Part shown: positions 16,200 through 26,137 of the stretch, in pieces
How the letters are laid out: each line of letters begins with the position of its first letter
Numbering within the stretch: position 1 is the first letter of the stretch
Source of the DNA: an uncultured Lachnospiraceae bacterium
Lineage (GTDB): Bacteria > Bacillota_A > Clostridia > Lachnospirales > Lachnospiraceae
NCBI GenBank assembly: GCA_951801245.1
Contig: CATOMC010000012.1
Span: 1 to 64,000, forward strand
Length of the DNA stretch: 64,000 nt
Direction of reading: 5' to 3'
Notes under the pieces: generated by a model
Database searches by the model: none
The model's input: only the letters and a program-made list of their open reading frames with translations
What the model was told of the DNA's origin: nothing
Position numbers and translations under genes: made by a program

Positions 16200-18202
16200 A
16201 CAAAATGAAACTGCTGCCTGTTATGGCTTATCGAGGGGTGAGACAGAACAGGTTGATCTACAATCCCTATCTGATGGCATGCTTTTTCTCGGTATTCAGT
16301 TATTACCTGTTTTCGTCTCTCTTGCATAATGACCTGATGGAGAGACTGCCCAAGGCAGCGTACGCATGGCTGATGCTGAGTCTGGGAAAAGGACTTTTGT
16401 CCATTATTTTACTGCTGTTTCTGCTCTATGCAGGCAGTTTCTTACAGAAAAGACGCAAACGGGAACTGGGGCTTTACAGTCTTCTGGGACTGGAGCGCAG
16501 GCATATCGGCATCATGCTCTTTTGGGAAAATGCAGGGCTGTATCTGGTCAGCGTAACGGCAGGGATCGTGTTGGGGTTTGTGCTGAATAAGCTGATGTTT
16601 CTGCTGCTGCTTCGTATGTCGCGGCTTGACGTGGAGGCGGATTTTTACTTTTCCATGGAGGCGGTTATAGAGACGCTTCGGTATTTTGCGGTTGTCTTTC
16701 TCTGTGTTTACGTAAGGAGTCTGTGGGGATTCTACCGGCTGAAACCTACGGAACTCATGTCCGAAAGCAGAAAGGGGGAAAAGGAAGTTGGACGGATCTG
16801 GTTATGGTCTGTGACGGGGATCATTGTGCTGGCGTGCGGTTATTATATTTCGGTTACAAGTAAACTGGACAGTATGATCTTCACGGATTTTTTCCTGGCG
16901 GTCTTTCTGGTGGTGATCGGCACGTATCTGCTGTTTACTTCGGGGAGCGTGGCTTTTCTTCGATTTCTCAGGAAAAGAAAGAATATTTACTATAAACCGG
17001 CCAATCAGGTGACGATCTCCGGGATGCTGTACCGTATGAAAAAGAATGCGGCAGGACTTTCCAATATCTGTATCTTTTCCACCATGCTGCTGATTACATT
17101 GACTTGTACAGTCACTTTGTGGACGGGGATGGATCAGATCGCCTATTATGATTACCCCTATGACCTGGTAGCGGCTTATTCGGAGAACAGCGATGTCATT
17201 GAGAAAGCCGGAGAAAAGGCAGAAGAGCTTTCGGCAAAATACGGGCAGGGCATCGGGCGGCTGGATCATTATAATGCCATGGAGCTTTCCTGCGGCAGGC
17301 AGGAGGGAAGCCATGTGTTTACATCCGCTGCAGGAGTTACGTTTGCAGATTGCTACAACGTCACGCTGCTTACGCTTGCAGATTATAACCGTCTGGAAGG
17401 AGTGGAAGAAGACCTGAAAGAGGATGAGGTGCTTTTGTATTCAACGGGGACGGCATTCGGATCTGACCGTGTGGACTTTATGGGTGTGGAAGCATCTGTG
17501 AAGAAAGAGCCGGAGCGGATTTATCCTTTTCCACAGTCGAAAAACAGAATGTTCAATTTCACTTCACAGTATGTGATCGTGGTAAAAGATGAGGCTGTTC
17601 TGGAGAGGTTTGCCACGGCCTGGGCCAATGTGAACGGTGTGACGGACCTGGATGACTTCCTGCACAGGGGAGAGAGGCGTCTGTGCCTGCTGCTTGACGC
17701 AAAGGAGACGGAAAAAGATGCACTGATAGAAGAGTGGTCAGCGTGGTGCCAGGGACAGCAGGATTTCCTGCGGGTAGAAAACGGCCTGGAGGGAAGAGAC
17801 GAGGACCGTGCCATGAACGGCGGCCTGCTCTTTATCGGTATGGTATTCGGCATCCTGTTTTTTACATGCCTTTTGCTTATCATGTATTTTAAGCAGGTAT
17901 CGGAAGGGTACGAGGATCAGAACAGCTTTGAGATCATGCAGAAGGTGGGCATGAGTGACGCAGAAGTCAAAGGAACCATACGCAGACAGATCCTGTTGGT
18001 GTTCTTCCTGCCGCTTGTGGGAGCACTTCTGCACACGGCGGCAGGCTTGGTGATGGTCAACGGCCTGTTGGCGGCCTTACGGTTCTTTGATACCGGCCTG
18101 TTGATCCGCAGCTGTGTGGGTGTGGCGGCAGCCGTTACCCTTCTGTATGTGGGCAGCTATCTGATGACTGCCCGGACATATTACCGGATTGTGAAGAACT
18201 AA
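16196..18202 (+). CDS. FtsX-type ABC permease (BceB-like)
   Basis: A 668-residue membrane protein with a BceB-like layout: a first helix near residue 25, groups of helices, a large extracellular domain (roughly residues 320-540) between two FtsX segments, and three C-terminal helices (for example LLFIGMVFGILFFTCLLLIMYF). The ATG overlaps the ATPase stop (ATGA), so the two are coupled. The large external domain is the part that binds peptide antibiotics in known relatives. The actual ligand cannot be predicted. Confidence 0.9.
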   Translation: MNKMKLLPVMAYRGVRQNRLIYNPYLMACFFSVFSYYLFSSLLHNDLMERLPKAAYAWLMLSLGKGLLSIILLLFLLYAGSFLQKRRKRELGLYSLLGLERRHIGIMLFWENAGLYLVSVTAGIVLGFVLNKLMFLLLLRMSRLDVEADFYFSMEAVIETLRYFAVVFLCVYVRSLWGFYRLKPTELMSESRKGEKEVGRIWLWSVTGIIVLACGYYISVTSKLDSMIFTDFFLAVFLVVIGTYLLFTSGSVAFLRFLRKRKNIYYKPANQVTISGMLYRMKKNAAGLSNICIFSTMLLITLTCTVTLWTGMDQIAYYDYPYDLVAAYSENSDVIEKAGEKAEELSAKYGQGIGRLDHYNAMELSCGRQEGSHVFTSAAGVTFADCYNVTLLTLADYNRLEGVEEDLKEDEVLLYSTGTAFGSDRVDFMGVEASVKKEPERIYPFPQSKNRMFNFTSQYVIVVKDEAVLERFATAWANVNGVTDLDDFLHRGERRLCLLLDAKETEKDALIEEWSAWCQGQQDFLRVENGLEGRDEDRAMNGGLLFIGMVFGILFFTCLLLIMYFKQVSEGYEDQNSFEIMQKVGMSDAEVKGTIRRQILLVFFLPLVGALLHTAAGLVMVNGLLAALRFFDTGLLIRSCVGVAAAVTLLYVGSYLMTARTYYRIVKN

Positions 18203-18507
18203 ATGTGGGAAAGTCTGTGAGGATTCAGGCTCTTCGTAAAGGATCCTATGACGAGAAGCGGAGTTGCAAAGCGCCGAACATGCCGCCTACATGCTGACTC
18301 CTTTGCTGTGTGCTGTGATTATAGTATAGACCAAATAGGGGCGGTTGTGATGGGGATTGACATTTCTGATATAAATATAATAGAGTTTTTTCTGCTTGTA
18401 ACCGGATTGTAACATCTTTTGTCTATGATGAATACAACAGTTGATTTAAACAGCGTTTCGGACGGGGCTGTGCATCAACGTATCAATGAGGGAAAAGAGG
18501 AGAAAGC
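18203..18507 (+). promoter_or_regulatory. Intergenic region with an 11-bp direct repeat
   Basis: TTGTAAC occurs at 18396-18402 and 18407-18413, exactly 11 bp apart. Direct heptamers at one-turn spacing are the usual form of OmpR-family regulator sites, and such a regulator is encoded in this module at 21852. The repeat lies about 95 bp upstream of the ATPase start. A TATGAT follows about 10 bp downstream. The rest of the gap shows no gene and no convincing terminator. Confidence 0.5.
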
Positions 18508-19269
18508 ATGGAAATCTTGAAAGCAGTACATCTTAAGAAATATTACGGGAGCGGGGAGAATCTGGTAAAGGCAGTGGATGATGTCAGTTTCGGTATTGAG
18601 AAGGGCAGCTTTACGGCTATTGTGGGGACGTCGGGCAGCGGCAAGACAACGCTGCTTAATCTGATCGGAGGGCTGGATTTCGCGGATGTGGGTGAGGTCA
18701 TCATAGACGGGCATTCGATCATGGAGATGTCGAAAGAGGAACTGACTGTGTTCCGGCGCAGGAATATAGGGTTCGTCTTTCAGAATTACAATCTGATTTC
18801 GGTGCAGAATGTGTATAAGAATATTGTACTTCCTATCAGACTGGACGGCAGGAAACCGGATCGAAACTATATTGCAAGGATTTGCGGGCAGTTAGGAATC
18901 GAAGGGAAAATGGACCGCTATCCCAACCAACTTTCCGGTGGACAGCAGCAGAGGGTATCTATCGCCAGAGCCATTGCGGCCAAACCGGCGGTGCTTCTGG
19001 CGGATGAACCGACCGGCAATTTGGATTCCAGGACAAGTGTGGAGGTTATGGGACTATTGAAGATGACGTCCAGGGAGTTTAACCAGACGATCATTATGAT
19101 CACCCACAATGATGCCATCGCGCAGCTTGCTGACCGTGTGATTCATATCGAGGACGGTAAGCTGGTGAGAGAGTGCAGGGAATCAGCAGAAGTGGGTGTT
19201 AACAGAGCCAGCATAGATGGAAAGCGGGCAGACGCGTGCGGCAGACTCGGATGGGAGGTGCAGGCATGA
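18508..19269 (+). CDS. ABC transporter ATP-binding protein (MacB-like)
   Basis: A 253-residue ATPase. Walker A is GTSGSGKTT (residues 39-47), the signature is [15 protein letters not shown], and Walker B is [12 protein letters not shown]. The C-terminal tail after the H-loop (ITHND) is longer than usual, by about 40 residues, and poor in known motifs. It pairs with the FtsX-type permease whose start overlaps its stop (ATGA at 19266). The order ATPase, permease, regulator, kinase suggests a second peptide- or envelope-stress-responsive module. Confidence 0.92.
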   Translation: MEILKAVHLKKYYGSGENLVKAVDDVSFGIEKGSFTAIVGTSGSGKTTLLNLIGGLDFADVGEVIIDGHSIMEMSKEELTVFRRRNIGFVFQNYNLISVQNVYKNIVLPIRLDGRKPDRNYIARICGQLGIEGKMDRYPNQLSGGQQQRVSIARAIAAKPAVLLADEPTGNLDSRTSVEVMGLLKMTSREFNQTIIMITHNDAIAQLADRVIHIEDGKLVRECRESAEVGVNRASIDGKRADACGRLGWEVQA

Positions 19270-21833
19270 ATGTGATGTTCAGGAATTCTGACCAGAAGCT
19301 GGAAAAGGAATTGGCTGCGGATGATTACAAGGCACATCCGGTGCGCAGCAGGCTTGCGATACTGGCCGTGGCGCTGACGGCGGTGCTGATTGTTGTTATT
19401 TTTACGGTGGGAATCGGTTTTATGACGGCGCAGACGCGTGCTATGGGGGCCTCGCCGGGACCGGGTGCGGACAGTGCCATGATCTTGGGAGATGAGGAGA
19501 CTCTTGAGCGGGCAAGAACCCTGCCTCAGGTGGATTGGGCAGCTTATGCCAAAAGGTGCAGCACCAGTTACCTGCATAATCAGGAATTTTCCGGTCTGGA
19601 TGTGCGGCTGTTCGCGGCGGACGAAGTGCATTATGAGAAAAATATGGTAGATCTGATCAAAGGAAAGTATCCGGAAAGTGCCGATGAGATTCTGCTTTCC
19701 GATACTATGTCGGAACGGTTGGGACTGGGGGAAGAACTGAACAAATCCTATGATCTGGTGGTACTGGTAGAGGGAGAAGCCGCGGGAGAGCAGGCAGAGC
19801 GGGTCATTCCCATGACGGTGTGCGGTTACTACAGAAATCCCCTGCGCAGTGTTGCGGATATCTATGAGGAGATTTATACGGGTAAAGCTTTTATCAAAAA
19901 GTATAATCCGGGGCTTACTGAGGGATACGACCATATCTATGTGAAGCTGAACAATTTAAATCCCTTGCGGATGGGGATGGATAAGCGTGAAAAGCTGACG
20001 GAGGTGAATGAGCGGGCGGCTGGCAACGGCATTCAGTATAAGGCCAGTGATATGTCTTATGCGGTTTTGATTCCGGTTGCATTCCTTCTCTTGTGTGTGA
20101 TGCTCTGCGGATATTTTTTTATCTATAATATATTTGATATCTCTATAGAAAATGACATCCGTTTCTATGGGGAATTAAAGACGATCGGTATGACAAAACG
20201 ACAGCTTAACAGGATGCTGTTGTGGCAGATGAACCGGGTCGCTCTGTTTGGTATTGCTCTGGGCGGCAGTGCCGGTTACGTTGTCGGGCGGATGGCGGCA
20301 GGTGCGGTTCTGGAAGCCTTTGCGGACGGAATCGCCGCCTATTATAAGCCGGCTGGGTTTGGGCAGGTGTTTGCGTTAGGAGCGGTCTTTTCCTGGATTA
20401 CTGTGTTGGTCAGTACGAGAAAGCCTTTTCGGATTGCAAGTATGATTTCTCCTGTGGAAGCAGCCAGATACCGCAGAAGGAAGAAAAAAGGTATTTTTTC
20501 GGTGGTATCTTTTGCCTTGAGCGGTGTCTTGTTTCTGGTGGTATATACCATTTCCATGGGGTATTCGGTGGAGGTGCATACGGCGGAGCATAACGGTACG
20601 GATTTTCGAGTACAACAGAAACTGGCCTACTTCGGCGCAGAGGAGCCCTATCAGCCCATCAGCGCAGAACTGGTGCAGAAGCTTCAGGAGCAGGAGTTTG
20701 TGGAGGATTTCCGGGTCTTCTATATAGCTAGGACGCAGCCGGACTGGATTATCTATAACGGAGGTTATTTTTACGGCGCATCTCATGGAGAGATTGCAGC
20801 GCAGGGGGAACTGGCACGGGACAGGCAGGCATATGTGGAAAGCCTGGAGCGACGGATGGGCGGTGATCCATGGCATAGTCTTCCCGGCAAAAATGCGCGG
20901 GGAAATTATGTTGTCAGTGTGTCGGGAGTTGATGCAGATTATCTTGACCATGAGAGTCAATATTTTACCGTACTGGAAGGGGAACTGGATGCCAGGGAGT
21001 TTGCGCAGGGAAACTATATGATCTACAACCGTTCCACCTATGTAAATGATCTGACGCAGAGTGAGGACATGGAGTATCAGGTGCATGCGGGCGACCGGGT
21101 GGCAGTTACGTTTTATGACAGTGCGGCGGACCACTATGTGGAACGGGAATTTACAGTGATGGCACTGGTGGCCTGCCATAATATCTATTCAACGGATAAT
21201 TTGGGTGAGGCGAATATCTGGCTGACGGACGAAACATTTCGGGAGATTTATTCGAATTATGAGGACCTGGTGGGACGGATTTGTTTTAATGCTTCCGGGA
21301 AAAAGCAGGACGGGACGATGTTTTCCGATCGGGAGCAGTATGAGACAGTTGCTAGGATTCTGCAGGAAAACGGGAATTTGCAGCTTGAGCTTGATTCTGC
21401 TTATGTGAGCCGGATGCAGAATGCGGAGACGAAACGAGCGATGACAGCTTTCGGGATTCTGTTGGCGTTGATCGTAGGCATGATCGGTGTGGCGAACATG
21501 GTGAATACGGTTACTGCGGACGTGATGGCCAGAAAGGTGGAGTATGCGGCGATGCAGTCAATCGGCATGACCGGGCGGCAGATGAAAAGGGATATTATTG
21601 GTAAGTATGCCAGACTTGTGACGGTGTCGATTGGAATCGCGACTGTGGCAGGAGCAGCGATTGCATATAGGGTTGCGATGCATCCACTGTTTAATTTCTC
21701 GACAGGAGCGTTTTTACAGGCGTTTGTAGTCTTTCTGGGAATTTCGGCCGGGCTATGCGTGGTGATGGCGCAGGTGCTGACCTGGGGAATGAATCAGAAG
21801 TCTATCGTGGAGAGGCTGCGGGAAGTAGTTTGA
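19266..21833 (+). CDS. Large FtsX-type ABC permease
   Basis: An 855-residue membrane protein with two FtsX domains. After a first helix (LAILAVALTAVLIVVIFTVG, near residues 30-50), an extracellular domain precedes helices near 265-400 (for example FLLLCVMLCGYFFIYNIF). A second extracellular domain is followed by C-terminal helices (FGILLALIVGMIGVANMV and later). The start at 19266 overlaps the ATPase stop and has GGGAGG 9 nt upstream. A longer in-frame start at 19236 lies inside the ATPase gene and is disfavoured. Substrate unknown. Confidence 0.9.
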   Translation: MNVMFRNSDQKLEKELAADDYKAHPVRSRLAILAVALTAVLIVVIFTVGIGFMTAQTRAMGASPGPGADSAMILGDEETLERARTLPQVDWAAYAKRCSTSYLHNQEFSGLDVRLFAADEVHYEKNMVDLIKGKYPESADEILLSDTMSERLGLGEELNKSYDLVVLVEGEAAGEQAERVIPMTVCGYYRNPLRSVADIYEEIYTGKAFIKKYNPGLTEGYDHIYVKLNNLNPLRMGMDKREKLTEVNERAAGNGIQYKASDMSYAVLIPVAFLLLCVMLCGYFFIYNIFDISIENDIRFYGELKTIGMTKRQLNRMLLWQMNRVALFGIALGGSAGYVVGRMAAGAVLEAFADGIAAYYKPAGFGQVFALGAVFSWITVLVSTRKPFRIASMISPVEAARYRRRKKKGIFSVVSFALSGVLFLVVYTISMGYSVEVHTAEHNGTDFRVQQKLAYFGAEEPYQPISAELVQKLQEQEFVEDFRVFYIARTQPDWIIYNGGYFYGASHGEIAAQGELARDRQAYVESLERRMGGDPWHSLPGKNARGNYVVSVSGVDADYLDHESQYFTVLEGELDAREFAQGNYMIYNRSTYVNDLTQSEDMEYQVHAGDRVAVTFYDSAADHYVEREFTVMALVACHNIYSTDNLGEANIWLTDETFREIYSNYEDLVGRICFNASGKKQDGTMFSDREQYETVARILQENGNLQLELDSAYVSRMQNAETKRAMTAFGILLALIVGMIGVANMVNTVTADVMARKVEYAAMQSIGMTGRQMKRDIIGKYARLVTVSIGIATVAGAAIAYRVAMHPLFNFSTGAFLQAFVVFLGISAGLCVVMAQVLTWGMNQKSIVERLREVV

Positions 21834-21851
21834 GAAGGCAGGGGAGTGGAT

Positions 21852-22535
21852 ATGGAGAAGCGCATTTTAATAGTGGAGGATGACCGGGCGTTAAATGAGG
21901 GAATCGCGTTTGCCCTACGGCGGGAGGGATATCTGACGCAAAGTGCTTATAGCCTGCGGGAGGCGCGGGGAAAGCTGGGGGAGCAGATGAGCCTGATTTT
22001 GTTGGATATCAATCTGCCGGATGGGGACGGCCGGGATTTCCTGAGAAATATATTGGCGGGGCAGCCGTCGCCGGTGCTGCTACTGACGGCAAGGGATTCG
22101 GAGGAGGATATGCTGCGGGGGTTTCGGGCGGGGTGTGATGATTATATTACGAAGCCTTTTTCCATGCCGGTGCTGTTGATGAAGATTGCAGCGGTCTTAA
22201 AGCGCAGTGAAGGTGTGTCCCGGCAGATTTATACGAATGGCAGTCTGGTGTATGATTTTGAGTGCAGGACGTTGACCAGATGGGGAGAAGCGGTGGAACT
22301 GACGGCGTTGGAGTGCAAATTAATGGAACTTTTTCTTCGGAATCGGGGGATTGTGCTGACCAGGGAGCGGATACTGGAACGAATCTGGGATGAGGACGAG
22401 CGGTTTGTGGAGAACGGGACGCTGAATGTGACAATCCGGCGGCTGCGCATCAAGGTGGAGGAGAACCCGAAGGAGCCGGTTTATATCAGGACTGTGTTTG
22501 GGCTAGGATATAAATGGGAGGATGGGGAAAGCTGA
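21852..22535 (+). CDS. OmpR-family response regulator
   Basis: A 227-residue regulator with receiver residues E9-D10-D11, phosphorylation site D52 (LLDINLP) and the conserved lysine in YITKPFS. A winged-helix output domain follows (LTALECKLMELFL, then VENGTLNVTIRRLRIKVEE). The ATG at 21852 follows GGGGAG; an in-frame GTG at 21846 is possible. It begins 18 bp after the permease and precedes its kinase by 35 bp. It probably acts on the TTGTAAC repeats at 18396-18413. Confidence 0.92.
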   Translation: MEKRILIVEDDRALNEGIAFALRREGYLTQSAYSLREARGKLGEQMSLILLDINLPDGDGRDFLRNILAGQPSPVLLLTARDSEEDMLRGFRAGCDDYITKPFSMPVLLMKIAAVLKRSEGVSRQIYTNGSLVYDFECRTLTRWGEAVELTALECKLMELFLRNRGIVLTRERILERIWDEDERFVENGTLNVTIRRLRIKVEENPKEPVYIRTVFGLGYKWEDGES

Positions 22536-22570
22536 TCAGGAATTTGTGATGCTTCGGAATGGAGGAAAAG

Positions 22571-23614
22571 ATGAACAGGAAAAGAGTGGTGCAGACGAAG
22601 AAGGGCACAGATGGAATCTGGATTAGCGGTATGGGCGTGATGCTCATACTGCTTTTCCTGTTCAGCGAACTTTCCTGCAGGAGACCGGCATATGGAACGT
22701 GGCTGATTATCTTGTATGGGGTAATGAATCTGACGATATTTGCAGGGGTGTATCTGGTAATTGAGAAGCAGGTGGACAGGAAACTTTATGCGTTCAGCGA
22801 TATGTTGGAAGAACTGATTGACGGCAGAGTGGCGATTGTTTTTCCGGTAAACGAGGATACAATCCTCTCAAGAATGCAGGGACAGCTATTGCGCCTCTAT
22901 GATATTTTGTGTTCTTATGAGGAGCGGGAGCGGCAGTTTCGCAGACAGCTTGATGAGAATATCGGGGATTTGGTGCATCAGCTCAACACGCCGATCACGA
23001 ATATTGGGATGTATGCGGGATTTCTGGGACGGAATGATTTGACTGCGGAGGAGCGGAGGCGGTTTTTGGACTGCCTGGAGGAGCAGACGGGAAAGCTTTC
23101 CTGGTTGGGAGAGAGTTTTTCAAAGGTGTCAAGACTGGAGACAGGAATCATCCGCCTGAAATTGAAATGGCAGAGTCTGGAGACAATTCTTTTGCAGGCT
23201 GTGGGACAGGTGATGGAGAAGGCGAAATGCCGGGGGATGGAGATTGATCTGACCGGTCAGGTTAAGTGTCTGGTGATGGTGGATGCAAAGTGGACGGCGG
23301 AGGCGGTTTATAATGTGTTGGATAATGCGGTGAAATACGGAGATGAGGGCAGCAGGATTGAGATGGAAGTGTTGCGGATGACGAACTATGTGGGTGTCGC
23401 GGTGCGAAACAGTGGAGTACGGATCGAGCAAGAAGAATATCATAAGTTATTTAAACGTTTTTACAGAGGAAGAGGGGCTGTGGAGAAGGAAGGTGTGGGT
23501 CTGGGTCTTTCTATTACGAGAAAAATTCTGGAGGAAGAAGGAGGGTATATTAAGGCGGGGATGACAGTGGACGGCCGGACGGAGTTTGTTCTACTGCTTC
23601 GGACACAGGAATAG
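22571..23614 (+). CDS. Sensor histidine kinase of the second ABC module
   Basis: A 347-residue kinase with two transmembrane helices near residues 17-33 and 43-63 and almost no extracellular loop. The acceptor is H136 (GDLVHQLNTPI). Later motifs include YNVLDNAVKYG (N box), a degenerate G1 (VAVRNSGVRIEQEEY) and GVGLGLSITRKIL (G2). GGAGG sits just before the ATG at 22571, so the in-frame ATG at 22559, which spans that site, is rejected as start. The weak G1 box is worth noting but the protein is otherwise complete. Confidence 0.9.
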   Translation: MNRKRVVQTKKGTDGIWISGMGVMLILLFLFSELSCRRPAYGTWLIILYGVMNLTIFAGVYLVIEKQVDRKLYAFSDMLEELIDGRVAIVFPVNEDTILSRMQGQLLRLYDILCSYEERERQFRRQLDENIGDLVHQLNTPITNIGMYAGFLGRNDLTAEERRRFLDCLEEQTGKLSWLGESFSKVSRLETGIIRLKLKWQSLETILLQAVGQVMEKAKCRGMEIDLTGQVKCLVMVDAKWTAEAVYNVLDNAVKYGDEGSRIEMEVLRMTNYVGVAVRNSGVRIEQEEYHKLFKRFYRGRGAVEKEGVGLGLSITRKILEEEGGYIKAGMTVDGRTEFVLLLRTQE

Positions 23615-23819
23615 GAAGTCAGTTCGCATTCCTGCGCCGATAATGCAGAAACGCATCTCTCTTAGAATTCTTTTTATAGTCTGTAGAAATCCGGCCAATA
23701 TGCCGATATCTTATAATAAACATAATCAGGAAGCAACTGGATACTGGGACGAAGAAACACGACAGACTTATGAGTCTTTGAGTGTTGGATTCCGCCAAGC
23801 TGTGACATGGAGGGATAAC

Positions 23820-24419
23820 ATGAAAATTGGGGAAGCGCAGAAAGCCTATAGGCAGCAGCTTAGTCTCTTAAGAGGCCAGCGCAGCGACTATATTAAGAAA
23901 CGGGAAGAGAACCGTAAGAAGATGGAGAAGGCCCAGGAGCAGAGTGAACTGTTGGGCGTGACCTTTGAACTTTCGGAGGAATATCTGGCAAGAGAGAAAG
24001 AACTGCAGGGGCAGATCGACAGTCTTTCCGGCCAGATTAAGAAGAATGAAAAGGTACTCGAGGATCTGGTGGAGCAGGAGATCGGCATCGCTAACAGTGT
24101 GGTAGCCAAGCAGCAGGGAGAAGCTATGGAAGAATATGGCGAGGAGATGGCCAAGTGTCTGGAGATTGCCAGAAGACTCAGCCGGGGCGACAGAGTGCCG
24201 GCGCAGGATGAGAAGAAGCTGATGGATTTTAATATGGACATCTATAAGATGGCCAAGAATATGGCAGCGATCAATATGAATAAGAAGCACAAGGACTGGG
24301 ATTCTCTTTGGGGAGAAGAGGAAGAGAAGAAAGAATATGACGATCCCAGGGAGATTGCTGAGAATACAGAGACCAATGTGGAAATGCCAGAGACAAGCGT
24401 AGAGAATGCAGAGGAATAG
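23820..24419 (+). CDS. Coiled-coil protein of unknown function
   Basis: A 199-residue, highly charged, mostly helical protein without membrane segments. Heptad-rich stretches occur at residues 5-45 and 50-90 (for example REKELQGQIDSLSGQIKKNE). The acidic C-terminal tail (GEEEEKKEYDDPRE and beyond) looks disordered. I do not recognise a family. The start at 23820 is chosen for GGAGGG 7 nt upstream. The frame is open from 23586, and an ATG at 23700 would add 40 residues that look partly protein-like (TGYWDEETRQTYESL), so the start is uncertain. It lies 34 bp before the MATE gene and may be co-transcribed. Confidence 0.6.
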   Translation: MKIGEAQKAYRQQLSLLRGQRSDYIKKREENRKKMEKAQEQSELLGVTFELSEEYLAREKELQGQIDSLSGQIKKNEKVLEDLVEQEIGIANSVVAKQQGEAMEEYGEEMAKCLEIARRLSRGDRVPAQDEKKLMDFNMDIYKMAKNMAAINMNKKHKDWDSLWGEEEEKKEYDDPREIAENTETNVEMPETSVENAEE

Positions 24420-24453
24420 GGTATTTTCTGCATGGAGGTAAGGGGTAATTATT

Positions 24454-25800
24454 ATGAAGGGTGTTAAGGATATGACCCGGGGCAATCCCTTTGCCCTGTT
24501 GTTTGGATTTGCCGTTTCTCTGATGATCGGCAATGTGTTCCAACAGCTTTATACATTTGTAGATACCATGATCGTAGGCAAATATCTGGGTGTGACGGCA
24601 CTGGCGGCTCTGGGGGCAACAGAGTGGCTGGTGTTTGTTATGTTGGGGTGTGTGCAGGGGATGACACAGGGATTTTCCATCAGCATGGCACAACGCTTTG
24701 GCAGTCATGACAGGGAGGGACTTGCGCAGGATATGGGATCCAGTCTGGTCTTGTGTCTTTTATTTGGATGTATCCTTACTGTGAGTGGACAGATTTTATG
24801 TAAACCAATATTGCGGTTGCTCAATACGCCGCAGGACATGATGGAAATGGCGCAGATATATTTGCGGACAATTTACGGCGGGGCGTGTATTTCCTTTTGC
24901 TATAATATTCTGGCGGCCTTTTTGCGGGCGGCGGGTGACAGCAGGACGCCGCTTCTTGCGGTTTCTTTGTCGGCGGTCTGTAATATCATACTTGATCTGG
25001 TATTTGTGGTGGTGCTGCACCTGGGCGTGTTTGGCGCGGCATTTGCCACGGTGCTGTCGCAGTTATTGTCTGCGGGATATTGTTTGTGGGCAATCCGGGC
25101 AGGCGGGCTTTTACGGCTGAGCAGGGCGGATTTGAAAATACAGCCGGGACGGATGAGAAGGCTTTTAGAGCTTGGCCTGCCCATGGGACTGCAGAATGTG
25201 ATCACAGGGCTTGGCGGCGTGGTGGTGCAGTCGGTCATCAACGGGTTCGGGACGCTGTTTGTGGCAGGGTTTACGGCGGCAAACAAGCTGTATGGGCTTC
25301 TGGAGACGGCGGCTGTTTCTTATAGTTACGCAGTGGTATCCTACACGGGACAGAATGTGGGCGCCGGGGAGTATGGAAGAGTGAAAAGGGGATTTGGCGC
25401 AGCCTGTGTCATGGGACTTGTGACTTCTGCTCTTATGTCTATTGTTATGTTAACCTTTGGGAAGCCGATCCTCCGGTGCTTTCTCTCAGGCGAAGAACAG
25501 GTGATTGTACAGACATTGGAAATCGGATGCACGTTTCTTAAGATCCTTGCCGCCTTTTTCTGGCTTCTGTATCTGCTTTATATCATCCGGGCCTGTGTGC
25601 AGGGGATGGGCAATACGCTGCTGCCCATGTGCTCCAGCTTCCTGCAGTTGGCCATGCGGGTGGGCTGTGCCCTGTTCCTGACCAGGATCATCGGTCAAAA
25701 CGGTGTCTTCTGGGGAGAAATCTGTGCCTGGCTTCTGGCGGATGTATTTTTGGGCATATGCCTTGTGCAGGTGTATAGGGCTGTGAAACAGAGAGATTGA
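24454..25800 (+). CDS. MATE family efflux transporter
   Basis: A 448-residue multidrug exporter-type membrane protein with about twelve hydrophobic helices. The N-terminal MATE pattern is clear: NPFALLFGFAVSLMIGNVFQ, then YTFVDTMIVGKYLGVTALAALG. The second half repeats the pattern (LELGLPMGLQNVITGLGGVV, VIRACVQG-like IIRACVQGMGNTLL). Sodium- or proton-driven export of cationic compounds is usual in the family, but the substrate cannot be told. It has no linked regulator. Confidence 0.93.
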   Translation: MKGVKDMTRGNPFALLFGFAVSLMIGNVFQQLYTFVDTMIVGKYLGVTALAALGATEWLVFVMLGCVQGMTQGFSISMAQRFGSHDREGLAQDMGSSLVLCLLFGCILTVSGQILCKPILRLLNTPQDMMEMAQIYLRTIYGGACISFCYNILAAFLRAAGDSRTPLLAVSLSAVCNIILDLVFVVVLHLGVFGAAFATVLSQLLSAGYCLWAIRAGGLLRLSRADLKIQPGRMRRLLELGLPMGLQNVITGLGGVVVQSVINGFGTLFVAGFTAANKLYGLLETAAVSYSYAVVSYTGQNVGAGEYGRVKRGFGAACVMGLVTSALMSIVMLTFGKPILRCFLSGEEQVIVQTLEIGCTFLKILAAFFWLLYLLYIIRACVQGMGNTLLPMCSSFLQLAMRVGCALFLTRIIGQNGVFWGEICAWLLADVFLGICLVQVYRAVKQRD

Positions 25801-25894
25801 GACTGCAATTAATCTCCCCGGAATTGTCAAAGAACCTTGAAAGGGAACTCCAAACCGAGAGCCGACAGCATAACAAACAACAAAGTAAGACGAA

Positions 25895-26019
25895 GTTACT
25901 TTTCACACCCACGCCAGATTCCAGTCTGACATGAAATAAGCCGGTGCTATCGCATCAAACTTATAATGATCTCATTCCACTGGAAGTGCTGTTATACTGA
26001 CGTAAGTGTGAAAAGTTAC
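25895..26019. repeat. MITE-like 125-bp element with inverted ends
   Basis: In the 337-bp gap between the MATE and ArsC-like genes, GTTACTTTTCACAC (25895-25908) is the inverse of GTGTGAAAAGTTAC (26006-26019) at 13 of 14 positions. The ends enclose 97 bp without an open frame. I see no obvious target-site duplication. It may be a small non-autonomous element, the remains of a larger one, or a structured RNA region. No other feature is seen in this gap. Confidence 0.35.
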
Positions 26020-26137
26020 CAAAATAAGTTACACAGGTTGCAAAAAAGCCGGAAATACTGATAAAATGGTGTAAAAGAAAACACAGGACCGCTGTCAGGA
26101 GCGGATAACAATAGAAAGGGAAATGGAGGACACACAA

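Noticed and set aside
18357..18381. TTGACA followed by TATAAT as a promoter for the second ABC module
   Set aside because: The spacer is only 13 bp, too short for the main sigma factor; the TTGTAAC repeats downstream are a better lead.
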